This document shows positions 1-12,789 of a stretch of DNA of 64,000 nt, piece by piece. The position numbers and the translations under genes are program-made. This DNA is from Rubrivivax sp. (GTDB lineage Bacteria > Pseudomonadota > Gammaproteobacteria > Burkholderiales > Burkholderiaceae_C), in assembly GCA_019635315.1 (NCBI GenBank), contig JAHBZT010000001.1:62001-126000 (forward strand), read 5' to 3'. The notes under the pieces were generated by a model. The model worked only from the letters and a program-made list of their open reading frames with translations, ran no database searches and was not told the DNA's origin. How positions within the stretch are numbered: position 1 is the first letter of the stretch; each line of letters starts with the position of its first letter.

Positions 1-1519
<1,519 letters not shown>

Positions 1520-1545
1520 GATGGCTCCTGGTCAGTGGGTCCGGG

Positions 1546-3099
<1,554 letters not shown>

Positions 3100-3138
3100 G
3101 GGGGTTCTCCGTGGGGTCGCGCGGCGCGTGCGTCGCCG

Positions 3139-3666
3139 TCAGGCGGCGGTCAGCGCGGCCTTCATCTGTTCCAGGCGGGCCTTGACCGAGGTGTCCAGCA
3201 CCTCGTCGCCGACGACGACGCGCACGCCGCCGATCAGCGCCGGGTCCTCGACCACCGTGGGGTTGAGCTTGCGGCCGAAGCGCTTCTCCAGCACCGCGGT
3301 CAGCTGCGCCAGCGCGTCGCCGGCCAGCGGGAAGGCGCTGGCGATGGTCGCGTCGGCGACGCCGCTGCGCTCGTTGACCAGCACCTGCAGCTGGGCCGCG
3401 ATCTCGGGCAGCGCGGCGACGCGGCCGTTGGCGATGACGGTGCGCAGGAAGTTCGCCGCCGGCTCCGACAGCGTCACGTTCCGGCGTGCCAGCACGTCGG
3501 TGATCACGTTGAACACCAGTGCGTCGCCGACCTTGGGGTTGTCGGCCAGCTGGCGCAGCTGCTCGTCGCCGGCCACGACGGCGAGCGCCTGCACCTCGGG
3601 TGCGGCGACGCCGGCCTTGAACAGCGCCTCGGCGTAGGGGCGGGCGATGGTGGCGAGCTCGGCCAT
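3139..3666 (-). CDS. atpH: F1 ATP synthase delta subunit
   Basis: Delta subunit (OSCP equivalent), which ties the peripheral b-stalk to the top of F1. I place the start at the ATG at 3664-3666, giving 175 aa beginning [19 protein letters not shown], the usual N-terminus. The open frame runs further upstream but only through an antisense-like, arginine-rich stretch inside atpF. The C-terminal segment [20 protein letters not shown] is characteristic of AtpH. The gap to atpF is 11 bp. Confidence 0.97.
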   Translation of the reverse strand: MAELATIARPYAEALFKAGVAAPEVQALAVVAGDEQLRQLADNPKVGDALVFNVITDVLARRNVTLSEPAANFLRTVIANGRVAALPEIAAQLQVLVNERSGVADATIASAFPLAGDALAQLTAVLEKRFGRKLNPTVVEDPALIGGVRVVVGDEVLDTSVKARLEQMKAALTAA

Positions 3667-3677
3667 GGTCGCTCCGC

Positions 3678-4148
3678 TCAGAGCTCGGTCTGCAGCCGGG
3701 CCAGCAGCTCGGCGTGCACGCCGGCGTTGACCTCGCGCTTGAGGATCTGCTCGGCGCCCTTGACGGCCAGCGCGGCGACCTCGCCACGCAGCGCCTCGCG
3801 CGCCTTGACCGCTTCCTGCTGGGCCTCGGCACGTGCGGCGGCGACGATCTTCGCGCCTTCCTCGCCGGCCCGCGCCTTGGCTTCCTCGACGATCTGCTGC
3901 GCCAGGCGCTCGGCATCGGCCAGGCGCTTGGCGGCGTCGTCGCGCGCGGCGGCGAGCTGCTGCTCCACGCGCTGGTTGGCCGCGGCGAGGTCGGCCTTGG
4001 CCTTGTCGGCGGCCGACAGGCCCTCGGCGATCTTCTTCGCGCGCTCGTCCAGCGCCGCGGTGATCGGGGGCCAGACGAACTTCATCGTGAACCACACCAG
4101 GATCGCGAAGACGATCATCTGGAGGATCAGGGTGGCATTGATGCTCAC
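3678..4148 (-). CDS. atpF: Fo ATP synthase subunit b
   Basis: Peripheral stalk subunit b of 156 aa, the standard length. It has one N-terminal membrane helix (residues ~5-25, [17 protein letters not shown]), then a long charged coiled coil rich in Ala, Lys, Arg and Glu that reaches up to F1. The context between atpE and atpH confirms the call. Confidence 0.97.
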   Translation of the reverse strand: MSINATLILQMIVFAILVWFTMKFVWPPITAALDERAKKIAEGLSAADKAKADLAAANQRVEQQLAAARDDAAKRLADAERLAQQIVEEAKARAGEEGAKIVAAARAEAQQEAVKAREALRGEVAALAVKGAEQILKREVNAGVHAELLARLQTEL

Positions 4149-4223
4149 GGCTGTGACCTTGTCATGGGGTGATCAGGAGTGGCCGCGACGCTGGCGACCA
4201 CCCCGCGAACCGGCTGCGAAGGT

Positions 4224-5439
<1,216 letters not shown>

Positions 5440-5493
5440 GTGTGCGTGTCCCGTTGCTGTCCAGACTGTCCTGCGCTTGGCGCTGGTGATCCG

Positions 5494-6027
5494 CTAGCGT
5501 TGTTCTCTCGACCGGCCGCGCCACAGCAGCGCCAGCCAGTACACCTTCATGCACAGCACCAGGCCCACCAGCAGCGCCGGCCAGCTCAGGTTCTGCACGA
5601 GCTTCGGCGCCAGCACGAGCATGGCGATCGAAGCCGCAATCTTCAACATCTCCCACAACATGAAGCTGACGGCGCTGACGCCGGGCGACACGCTGGAGAG
5701 CCGGCTGGTCATGCCGCGCGCCATCAGGGCGCCCGGCACCACCACGGTGGCCGCGCCGTACAGCGCCGACCACCCCACCGCCTGCGAGCCGGTGAGCAGC
5801 ACCGCAAGCAGCGCCACCCCCGCACCGACCGCCGCCTGCACGCCCAGCACCCGCCACGGCGACAGTGACGGTTCCTTGGCACGCAGCGCCGACGCTTCCT
5901 CCCGCGTCAGCCGCTTGTAGACCGGTGCCGCTGCCCCCTCTGCGTCGTCCCAGCGGTCTCGCGGGTCCGGATCGGCAGCGCCCTGGTCCGCGAGGACCGG
6001 GCGCCCGACCGCCTGTTTGATCGCCAT
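5494..6027 (-). CDS. atpI: ATP synthase subunit I (AtpI-like)
   Basis: Small membrane protein at the head of the atp operon, thought to assist c-ring assembly. It has 177 aa: a polar N-terminus of about 60 residues, then four hydrophobic helices (for example VLGVQAAVGAGVALLAVLL and LVGLVLCMKVYWLALLW). The family is poorly conserved, so the call rests mainly on topology and on its place upstream of atpB. The extended cytoplasmic N-terminus is common in Burkholderiales versions. Confidence 0.88.
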   Translation of the reverse strand: MAIKQAVGRPVLADQGAADPDPRDRWDDAEGAAAPVYKRLTREEASALRAKEPSLSPWRVLGVQAAVGAGVALLAVLLTGSQAVGWSALYGAATVVVPGALMARGMTSRLSSVSPGVSAVSFMLWEMLKIAASIAMLVLAPKLVQNLSWPALLVGLVLCMKVYWLALLWRGRSREQR

Positions 6028-6059
6028 GGATTTCCGAGCGAGGTCAGCAAAGCCTCGGG

Positions 6060-6065
6060 ATTATA
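6060..6065 (-). promoter_or_regulatory. Promoter -10 box of the atp operon
   Basis: On the minus strand this is a perfect TATAAT, 32 bp upstream of the atpI start. Transcription would begin near 6052 and leave a leader of about 25 nt. The hexamer 17 bp further upstream is a poor -35 match, so the promoter is called from the -10 box and its position only. Confidence 0.6.
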
Positions 6066-6193
6066 CGAACAAACCCGGACCGGTCCGGCAGACCCGGTTC
6101 GGCGCACGCGCGGCGTGGCCAAAGTCGCGTCCCGGCGCCCGGCGCGGCCGACGCCCCCGCGCTTCGGTGGGCACGCCGCGGCCGCCGCACTGC

Positions 6194-6199
6194 GATGAT
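6194..6199 (+). promoter_or_regulatory. Possible -10 element directly before the hydrolase gene
   Basis: GATGAT lies seven bases before the ATG at 6207, and no Shine-Dalgarno sequence is visible. The arrangement matches four other genes in the window (see findings) and suggests a leaderless transcript. The hexamer itself is a weak -10 match. Confidence 0.3.
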
Positions 6200-6206
6200 C
6201 GGCGCC

Positions 6207-7373
6207 ATGACCGTGGCGACCCGTCCGTCCCGCCGCCGGCGCTGTGCGCTGGCCGCCCGCGCATGGGGCGGCCGGGCCTGGGCGGCGGGCGCGCTGGCGG
6301 GCAGCCTGCTGCTGGCCGCGGCCGGCAGCCTGGCCGCCGGGCCGCACGACGGCGCACCGCCGACCCACCATGTCGACGGCGGCTTCACGAACCGCGACCC
6401 CGACGTGCTGCCGCCCTCGCCCGCGGACTGGCTGCGCTGGCGCTGGCAGGCGGCGCGCGCCGGGCTGCCGCGGGCGCCGCGCAAGGCCACGCCGGTGGTG
6501 GCGCCCGAGATCGACTTCCTGGCCGCCAATGCGCGCGCCGGCGCCGCGATGGTGCCGACCGCGACCTGGATCGGCCACGCCACGGTGCTGCTGCAGCTGG
6601 GCGGGCTCAACGTGCTGACCGACCCGGTCTTCGCCGACAGCGTCGGTCCGCTGCCGCTGTTCGGCAGCCGGCGTGCGCAGCCGCCGGCGCTGGTGCCGGG
6701 ACGACTGCCGCGCATCGACCTCGTGCTCGTCTCGCACGACCACCACGACCACATGGACCTGCCCAGCCTGCGTGCGCTGGCGGCGCAGCCCGGCGGCCCG
6801 CCGGTGGCCGTGGTGCCGATGGGCCTGAAGCCCTGGCTGCTGGACGCCGGCTTCACCGAGGTCGTGGAGCTGGACTGGTGGCAGTCGCACCGCCTCGGCA
6901 GCCTCGAGGTCGTGCTGACGCCGACCCAGCACTGGTCCGGCCGGCGCCTGGTCGACCGCATGGCCACGCTGTGGGGCGCCTTCGCGCTGTTCGCGCCCGA
7001 CGCGCAGGTCTTCTTCGTCGGTGGCAGCGGTTATTCGACCGATTTCGTCGCCGCGCGCGAGCGCTTCGCCGAGCGCCAGGCCGACGGCGGCTTCGACCTC
7101 GCGCTGCTGCCGATCGGCGGCCACGAGCCGCGCTGGTACCACCAGGCGCACGAGCTCAGCCCCGAGGACGCGGTGCGCGTGCACCAGGACCTGCGCGCCC
7201 GGCATTCGGTCGGCGTGCGCTGGGGCACCTTCGAGCTCGGCGACGAGGCGCTGGACGACCCGCCGCTGGCGCTGGCGCAGGCGCGGCGCAAGGCCGGCGT
7301 CGGCGATAACGACTTCTTCCTGATGGCCATCGGGCAGACCAGGCGCCTGCCGCGGCGCGGCGCGCCACAATAA
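6207..7373 (+). CDS. Metallo-beta-lactamase-fold hydrolase (RomA/NAPE-PLD-like)
   Basis: Predicted zinc hydrolase of the Lactamase_B_2 group that includes RomA and N-acyl-phosphatidylethanolamine phospholipase D. The 388-aa protein has an Arg-rich N-terminus, then a hydrophobic Ala/Leu stretch that looks like a signal or anchor. The metal site VSHDHHDHMD is clear, preceded by ATWIGHATVLLQLGGLNVLTD, typical of this branch. Later histidines (PTQHWSGR, IGGHEPRWY) would complete the site. I prefer the ATG at 6207 over the one at 6195 because of the promoter-like spacing. The substrate is unknown; membrane phospholipid is a reasonable inference. Confidence 0.85.
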   Translation: MTVATRPSRRRRCALAARAWGGRAWAAGALAGSLLLAAAGSLAAGPHDGAPPTHHVDGGFTNRDPDVLPPSPADWLRWRWQAARAGLPRAPRKATPVVAPEIDFLAANARAGAAMVPTATWIGHATVLLQLGGLNVLTDPVFADSVGPLPLFGSRRAQPPALVPGRLPRIDLVLVSHDHHDHMDLPSLRALAAQPGGPPVAVVPMGLKPWLLDAGFTEVVELDWWQSHRLGSLEVVLTPTQHWSGRRLVDRMATLWGAFALFAPDAQVFFVGGSGYSTDFVAARERFAERQADGGFDLALLPIGGHEPRWYHQAHELSPEDAVRVHQDLRARHSVGVRWGTFELGDEALDDPPLALAQARRKAGVGDNDFFLMAIGQTRRLPRRGAPQ

Positions 7374-7424
7374 CGGTCCTCTTCCCGTGGAACCGGGCCG
7401 CGCCGGCCCGCTCCAACGCGCTCC

Positions 7425-9587
7425 ATGAAGCTGCCCGTTGTGCATGCCCTTCCCGGCCTCGCCCGAGGCCTGCTCGCGAGCCTGGCACTGGCGGCCGCCG
7501 CCCTTCCCATCGTCGCTGCCGCGCAGGGCGCCGTCGTCACGACGCCGCAGGTGCGCGCCGAACTCGTCGCCCATGCACCCGAGGGCGTGACGCCCGGCAA
7601 GCCGCTGTGGCTGGGCCTCAAGATCGACCACCAGCCGCACTGGCACACCTACTGGAAGAACCCCGGCGACTCCGGCCTGCCGACCACCTTCGACTGGACG
7701 CTGCCGGCCGGCGTGACGGCCGGCGAGATCGAGTGGCCGACGCCCAGCCGGCTGCCGATCGGGCCGCTGATGAACTACGGCTACGAAGGCACGCTGCTGC
7801 TGCCGGTGGCCGTCACGGTGCCGGCCGACTTCCGCGGCGACGCGCTGCAGGTCGCGCTGCGCGCCGACTGGCTGGTCTGCAAGGACGTCTGCATTCCCGA
7901 GGGCGGCGACTTCCGGCTCTCGGTGCCGGCGCGCGCCGCGACCGCCGGCCATGGCGCGCTCTTCGCCGCCGCACGCGACGCGGCGCCGCGCGCGCTGCCC
8001 GACACGCGCGCCAGCGCGGCGCTGGACGGCAACGCCCTGGTCGTCAAGGTCGCCGGCCTGCCCGCCGCCTGGCAGGGCCGCGAACTGGCCTTCTTCCCGG
8101 AAACCGCCGGCGTGATCGAGAACGCGGCCAAGCCGCAGGCCGCCTGGGACGCGGGCGGCTGGACGGCGCGCGTGCCACTGGATCCGCAGCGCAGCGAGGG
8201 TCCGGCGCTGATGCCGGCGGTCTTCGTCGCCGCCGGCGAGACCACCGGCGTGCGCGTCGAGGTCGCGGTGACCACCCCCTGGCCGGCCACCAGCGCGCCG
8301 GCGCCGCTGCCGGCGCTGGGCGACGCGGTCGTCACGCCGCCGCCGGCCCCGGCCATCGGCCTGGGCCTGGCGTTGCTGTTCGCGCTCGTCGGCGGCGCGC
8401 TGCTCAACCTGATGCCCTGCGTCTTCCCGGTGCTGTCGCTGAAGGTGCTGGGCTTCGCCACCCATGCCGGCGAGCGGCGCCAGCTGCTGGCCGGCGGCTT
8501 GGCCTACACCGCCGGCGTCGTGCTGTCCTTCGTCGCGCTGGCCGCGCTGCTGCTGGCGCTGCGCGCCGGCGGCGAGCAGCTCGGCTGGGGCTTCCAGCTG
8601 CAGTCGCCGGCCTTCGTCGCCGCGCTGGCGGCGCTGTTCACGCTGATCGGCCTGAACCTGGCCGGGCTGTTCGAATTCGGCTCGGTGCTGCCCTCGTCGT
8701 GGGCCGCGGCGCGCGCGCGCCACCCGCTGGCCGATTCGCTGCTGACCGGCGTGCTGGCGGTGGCCGTGGCCTCGCCCTGCACGGCGCCGTTCATGGGCGC
8801 GTCGCTGGGGCTGGCGGTCACGCTGCCCACCGGCGAGGCGCTGGCGGTATTCGCCGCGCTGGGCCTGGGCATGGCGCTGCCCTACCTGGCGGCCAGCGCC
8901 TGGCCGGCGGTCGCGCGCGCGCTGCCGCGGCCGGGGCCGTGGATGGCGCACTTCCGCTCGCTGATGGCCTTCCCGATGTTCGCCACCGTGGTCTGGCTGG
9001 TCTGGGTGCTGGGCCAGCAGGTGGGCATCGACGGCGCCGCCGCGCTGCTCGGGCTGCTGGTCGCGCTGGCCTTCGTCGCCTGGGCGCTGGGCTCGCCGAC
9101 GCTGGGCCGGCGCGCGCGCGGTGCCTTCGGCGCGCTGTCGGTGCTGCTGCTGGCCGCCGCGCTGAGCTGGGCGCTGCCCTCGCTGCGCCAGGAGGCGATC
9201 GCGCAGCCTGGCAGCAGCGCCAGCGCCGACGAGGCCTGGCAGCCCTGGTCCAGCGAGCGCGTGGCCGCCGGGCTGGCCGAGGGCCGGCCGGTCTTCGTCG
9301 ACTTCACCGCGGCCTGGTGCGTGACCTGCCAGTTCAACAAGCGCACGACGCTGGCCGACGAGCGCGTGAAGACCGCCTTCGCCGGCCGCGACGTGCTGCT
9401 GCTGCGCGCCGACTGGACGCGCCGCGACGCCGCGATCAGCGCCGAGCTCTCGCGGCTGGGCCGCAGCGGCGTGCCGGTCTATGCCCTCTATGCCCCAGGC
9501 GCTGCAGGGCCTCGGCTGCTGAGCGAGATTCTGTCCGTCGACGAGGTGACCGGCGCGCTGGCCGCGCTGCCCGGCGCACCGTCGTGA
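7425..9587 (+). CDS. dsbD: DsbD/ScsB-type transmembrane thiol:disulfide reductase
   Basis: Carries electrons from cytoplasmic thioredoxin to periplasmic thiol proteins. The 720 aa comprise a signal peptide (to ~35), an N-terminal periplasmic DsbD-alpha-like domain with Cys152 and Cys156 (WLVCKDVCIPEG), a membrane domain with Cys332 (LMPCVFPVLS) and Cys452 (ASPCTAPFMG), and a C-terminal thioredoxin domain with CVTC at 632-635. All three redox pairs are therefore present. It lies 32 bp before an exported redoxin, its probable electron acceptor. The layout fits the ScsB/DsbD family; the symbol is by similarity. Confidence 0.9.
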   Translation: MKLPVVHALPGLARGLLASLALAAAALPIVAAAQGAVVTTPQVRAELVAHAPEGVTPGKPLWLGLKIDHQPHWHTYWKNPGDSGLPTTFDWTLPAGVTAGEIEWPTPSRLPIGPLMNYGYEGTLLLPVAVTVPADFRGDALQVALRADWLVCKDVCIPEGGDFRLSVPARAATAGHGALFAAARDAAPRALPDTRASAALDGNALVVKVAGLPAAWQGRELAFFPETAGVIENAAKPQAAWDAGGWTARVPLDPQRSEGPALMPAVFVAAGETTGVRVEVAVTTPWPATSAPAPLPALGDAVVTPPPAPAIGLGLALLFALVGGALLNLMPCVFPVLSLKVLGFATHAGERRQLLAGGLAYTAGVVLSFVALAALLLALRAGGEQLGWGFQLQSPAFVAALAALFTLIGLNLAGLFEFGSVLPSSWAAARARHPLADSLLTGVLAVAVASPCTAPFMGASLGLAVTLPTGEALAVFAALGLGMALPYLAASAWPAVARALPRPGPWMAHFRSLMAFPMFATVVWLVWVLGQQVGIDGAAALLGLLVALAFVAWALGSPTLGRRARGAFGALSVLLLAAALSWALPSLRQEAIAQPGSSASADEAWQPWSSERVAAGLAEGRPVFVDFTAAWCVTCQFNKRTTLADERVKTAFAGRDVLLLRADWTRRDAAISAELSRLGRSGVPVYALYAPGAAGPRLLSEILSVDEVTGALAALPGAPS

Positions 9588-9619
9588 AGCGTTTTCCCGC
9601 CCCACAAGGAGTCCCGAGC

Positions 9620-10222
9620 ATGAAGTCCTTCCTCGTCGCGACCGCCCTGTCCCTGGCCGCCGCCGGTGCGCTGGCCGCCACCGTCGGCCAGCCCGCGCCG
9701 GCCTTCACCGCCACCGACACCAGCGGCAAGACCGTCTCGCTGGCCGACTTCAAGGGCAAGCACGTGGTGCTGGAGTGGGTCAACCCCGGCTGCCCGTACG
9801 TGCGCCGCCACTACGACAGCGCCAACATGCAGGGCACGCAGAAGGACGCGCAGGCCAAGGGCGCGGTCTGGCTGACGATCAACTCGACCGCGCAGGATGC
9901 CGGCGACTACATGCAGCCGGCCGCGCTGCAGCAGTGGATGGCCAGCCAGAAGGCCGCCGCCACGCACACGCTGATGGACGCCGAGGGCAAGGTCGGCCGC
10001 GCCTACGGCGCGCGCACGACGCCGCACATGTACGTCATCAACCCGGCCGGCACGCTGGTCTATGCCGGCGCGATCGACGACCAGCCGCGCGCCAGCCTCG
10101 CCGACACCGCGAAGGCGACCAACCACGTCAAGGCCGCGCTCGCCGAGTCGACCGCCGGCAAGCCGGTGACGGTGGCGACCACGCGCGCCTACGGCTGCTC
10201 GATCAAGTATTCGTCGATGTGA
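9620..10222 (+). CDS. Exported thioredoxin-family (redoxin) protein
   Basis: Periplasmic redoxin of 200 aa. The signal peptide MKSFLVATALSLAAAGALAA is followed by a thioredoxin fold (GQPAPAFTATDTSGKTVSLA). The active-site region reads NPGCPYVRRHY, so a single Cys replaces CxxC, as in peroxiredoxin-like members of the AhpC/TSA group. A second Cys sits at the C-terminus (AYGCSIKY) and could resolve. It starts 32 bp after dsbD with an AAGGAG site and is probably reduced by it. The peroxide or protein substrate is not visible from sequence. Confidence 0.85.
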   Translation: MKSFLVATALSLAAAGALAATVGQPAPAFTATDTSGKTVSLADFKGKHVVLEWVNPGCPYVRRHYDSANMQGTQKDAQAKGAVWLTINSTAQDAGDYMQPAALQQWMASQKAAATHTLMDAEGKVGRAYGARTTPHMYVINPAGTLVYAGAIDDQPRASLADTAKATNHVKAALAESTAGKPVTVATTRAYGCSIKYSSM

Positions 10223-10229
10223 TCGCCGG

Positions 10230-10254
10230 CCGGCGCGGCCGTCGGCCGCGCCGG
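10230..10254. terminator. Bidirectional terminator-like hairpin
   Basis: An 11-bp perfect GC stem (CCGGCGCGGCC / GGCCGCGCCGG) with a 3-nt loop sits between the convergent redoxin and glpD genes. There is no U-tract, which is common for terminators in genomes this rich in GC. Confidence 0.55.
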
Positions 10255-10264
10255 GCCCCGGGGT

Positions 10265-11869
10265 TCACGGCAGCCGGCCGTACTGCGCCGCCAGCGCGAC
10301 GAAGGGCGCCGGGTCGACCGCACGCCCGACTTCCTCGACCAGGATCGCCGCCACCGCCGGCGCCACGCGCGCGGCCTGTGCGGCGTCCAGGAAGAGCAGC
10401 CGGCAGCGCCGTGCCAGCACGTCCTCCACCGTGCGCGCCATCTCGTGGCGCGCCGCGTAGCGCACCATCGCCTCGCTGAGCAGGCCGCGGCCGGACTCGG
10501 CATCGTGCGCCAACCAGTGCGCGGCGCCGGGCAGCGCCTTCAGCGCCGCGGCGTCGCTGCCGTACAGGTGCTCGCCCGGCGGCTCGGCCAGCGGCCGCCC
10601 CGGTGCGGCGCCGTGCAACGGCAGCCGCGCCGTCACGCCGGCCGGCCGGCGCGGCAGCAGGCCGCGGTCCATCGCGCGCTCCAGCACGTCCTCGGCCATT
10701 GCGCGGTAGGTCGTCCACTTGCCGCCGGTCACCGTGACCAGACCGGAGCGGCCGACGATCACCGTGTGCTCGCGCGAGATCGACTTCGTGTGGTCGCCGT
10801 CCTCGCCCGACGGCCTGACCAGCGGGCGCAGGCCGACCCAGACCGAACGCACGTCGGCGCGCGACGGCGCCCGCGCCAGGTAGCGTGCCGACTCGTCGAG
10901 GATGAAGGCCACCTCCTCGGCGAACGGCGACGGCTCGCGCGCGAGGTCGCCGCGCGGCGTGTCGGTGGTGCCCAGGATGGTCTTGCCCAGCCAGGGCACC
11001 GCGAACAGCACGCGGCCGTCGGCCGTCTTGGGCACCAGCAGCGCATGGCCACCGGGCAGGAAGGCGCGGTCGACGACCAGGTGCACACCCTGGCTGGGCG
11101 CGACCATCGGCGGCCGCTTCGGCGCGCCCGCGTCGCGGTCCATGTCGCGCACGGCGTCGACCCACACGCCGGTGGCGTTGACGACGCAGCGCGCGCGCAG
11201 CGTGAAGGTCGCGCCGGTCTCGGCGTCCTGCGCGTCGAGCCCGGTCACGCGGCCGCCCTCGCGCCGCAGCGCGGTCACCGCGACATGGTTGAGCACCAGC
11301 GCGCCGCGGTCCTCGGCCGTGCGCGCGAGGGCCAGCGCCAGCCGCGCGTCGTCGAACTGGCCGTCCCAGTAGCGCACGCCGCCCCACAGGCCGCGCGGCT
11401 GCACGCCGGGCAGCAGTTCCCGCGTGCGCCGCGTGCTCAGCCATTCCGTCGCGCCGAGGCCGCGCGCGCCGGCCAGCGCGTCGTAGGCCTTGAGGCCGAT
11501 GCCGTAGAAGCCGCGCTCCCACCAGTGGTAGCCCGGCATCACGAAGGGCAGCCGCTGCGCGACATGCGGCGCATTGGCCAGGATCGCCGCGCGCTCGTGC
11601 AGCGCCTCGCGCACGAGGCCGATGTCGCCCTGCGCCAGGTAGCGCACGCCGCCATGCGCCAGCTTGGTCGCGCGCGACGACGTGCCCGACGCGAAGTCGT
11701 GCGACTCCAGCAGCACGACGGCGAAGCCGCGCGCCGCGGCGTCCAGCGCGACACCCAGGCCGGTGGCGCCGCCGCCGATCACCGCCAGGTCCCAGTCGCG
11801 GTCCTCGGCCAGGCGCGCCAGCCGCGCCGCGCGGACCGCGGCCGCCGCCGCCTTGGCTGCCGTCGCCAC
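10265..11869 (-). CDS. glpD: FAD-dependent glycerol-3-phosphate dehydrogenase
   Basis: Membrane-associated flavoenzyme oxidising glycerol 3-phosphate to dihydroxyacetone phosphate and feeding electrons to quinone. The 534 aa begin at a GTG. The FAD motif is VIGGGATGLGVALDAAARG near residues 30-48, followed by the family stretch TSSRATKLAHGGVRYL and, later, LVTVTGGKWTTYRAMAEDV. It is the last gene of an aldose-epimerase / SMP-30 lactonase / glpD set and starts 5 nt after the lactonase stop. This sugar-lactone setting is not the usual glpFK context, so a related polyol or sugar phosphate substrate cannot be excluded. Confidence 0.87.
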   Translation of the reverse strand: MATAAKAAAAAVRAARLARLAEDRDWDLAVIGGGATGLGVALDAAARGFAVVLLESHDFASGTSSRATKLAHGGVRYLAQGDIGLVREALHERAAILANAPHVAQRLPFVMPGYHWWERGFYGIGLKAYDALAGARGLGATEWLSTRRTRELLPGVQPRGLWGGVRYWDGQFDDARLALALARTAEDRGALVLNHVAVTALRREGGRVTGLDAQDAETGATFTLRARCVVNATGVWVDAVRDMDRDAGAPKRPPMVAPSQGVHLVVDRAFLPGGHALLVPKTADGRVLFAVPWLGKTILGTTDTPRGDLAREPSPFAEEVAFILDESARYLARAPSRADVRSVWVGLRPLVRPSGEDGDHTKSISREHTVIVGRSGLVTVTGGKWTTYRAMAEDVLERAMDRGLLPRRPAGVTARLPLHGAAPGRPLAEPPGEHLYGSDAAALKALPGAAHWLAHDAESGRGLLSEAMVRYAARHEMARTVEDVLARRCRLLFLDAAQAARVAPAVAAILVEEVGRAVDPAPFVALAAQYGRLP

Positions 11870-11874
11870 TGCCT

Positions 11875-12789
11875 TCAGCCCTTCGCGAAATGCACCGGCA
11901 GGCCCGGCTCCGGCACGCGCAGCGCGAGCACGGCGCCGGACAGCGGCAGCGCGGCCAGTTCGCCGGCCGGCCGCTTGTCGCGGGCGCTGGTCACGTACAG
12001 CGTGCGCAGGTCGGCGCCGCCGAAGCAGGGCATCGTGGGGCAGCGCACCGGCAGCGCGAGTTCCTGCAGCAGCGTGCCGTCGGGCGCCAGGCGCAGCAGG
12101 CGGCCGCCCTCGTACATCGCGACCCAGTAGGCGCCCTCGGCGTCGACCGCGGCGCCGTCGGGGCGGCCGCCATAGGGCCGGCCGGCCGCCTGCGCCTGGT
12201 CGCGCGTCTCGAACTGCGCGAAGACACGGCGGCGCGACAGGCTGCCGTCGTGGCCGTCGAAGTCCAGCGCGTCGACGCGGTGCGCGGTGGTGTCGGCCCA
12301 GTACATCGTGCGCCCGTCGGGGCCGAAGGCCAGGCCGTTGCTCACCGTCACGTCACCGGCGATGCGGTCCAGCCGGCCACCGGACCAGCGGTACAGCGCG
12401 GCGCGCGCGGGCTGGCGCGGCTCGTAGATCGTGCCGACCCAGAAGCGGCCCTGCGGGTCGGCGCGGCCGTCGTTGAATCGCTCCTGTGCCGGGTCGTAGG
12501 GCGGCTTGGCGAGCAACTCGCGCGCCCCGCTGGCGGGGTCGAAGCGGAACAGGCCGTCGCGCATCGCGATCAGCAGCGCCCCGCCGGGCAGCGGCGCGAT
12601 GCTGCCCGGCTCGCTGGGCAGTTCCCAGCGCCGGTGCTCGGCGCCGTATTCGCCCGCGGGCGGTGCGTAGCGGTGCAGCGCGCGGCCGGGGATGTCGATC
12701 CAGTACAGCGCGCCCTCGCCCGGGTGCCAGAACGGCGACTCGCCCAGGCCGCAGGGCGGGACCGGCAGCGCATGCACCTCGGCCGTCAT
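11875..12789 (-). CDS. SMP-30/gluconolactonase family lactonase
   Basis: Six-bladed beta-propeller, metal-dependent sugar lactonase of 304 aa. Family motifs are clear: GLGESPFWHP near residue 15 (the Glu is a metal ligand), RFNDGRADPQGRFWVGT, VSNGLAFGPDG and YWADT. Enzymes of this group open sugar acid lactones such as L-arabinono- or gluconolactone. It overlaps the upstream aldose epimerase by the 4-nt ATGA and leads straight into glpD, so the three are co-transcribed. The exact sugar is not deducible. Confidence 0.88.
   Translation of the reverse strand: MTAEVHALPVPPCGLGESPFWHPGEGALYWIDIPGRALHRYAPPAGEYGAEHRRWELPSEPGSIAPLPGGALLIAMRDGLFRFDPASGARELLAKPPYDPAQERFNDGRADPQGRFWVGTIYEPRQPARAALYRWSGGRLDRIAGDVTVSNGLAFGPDGRTMYWADTTAHRVDALDFDGHDGSLSRRRVFAQFETRDQAQAAGRPYGGRPDGAAVDAEGAYWVAMYEGGRLLRLAPDGTLLQELALPVRCPTMPCFGGADLRTLYVTSARDKRPAGELAALPLSGAVLALRVPEPGLPVHFAKG

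Noticed and set aside
5907-9605. A 1232-codon minus-strand open frame over the hydrolase and dsbD genes
   Set aside because: Low-complexity antisense translation; the plus-strand genes have signal peptides and active-site motifs.
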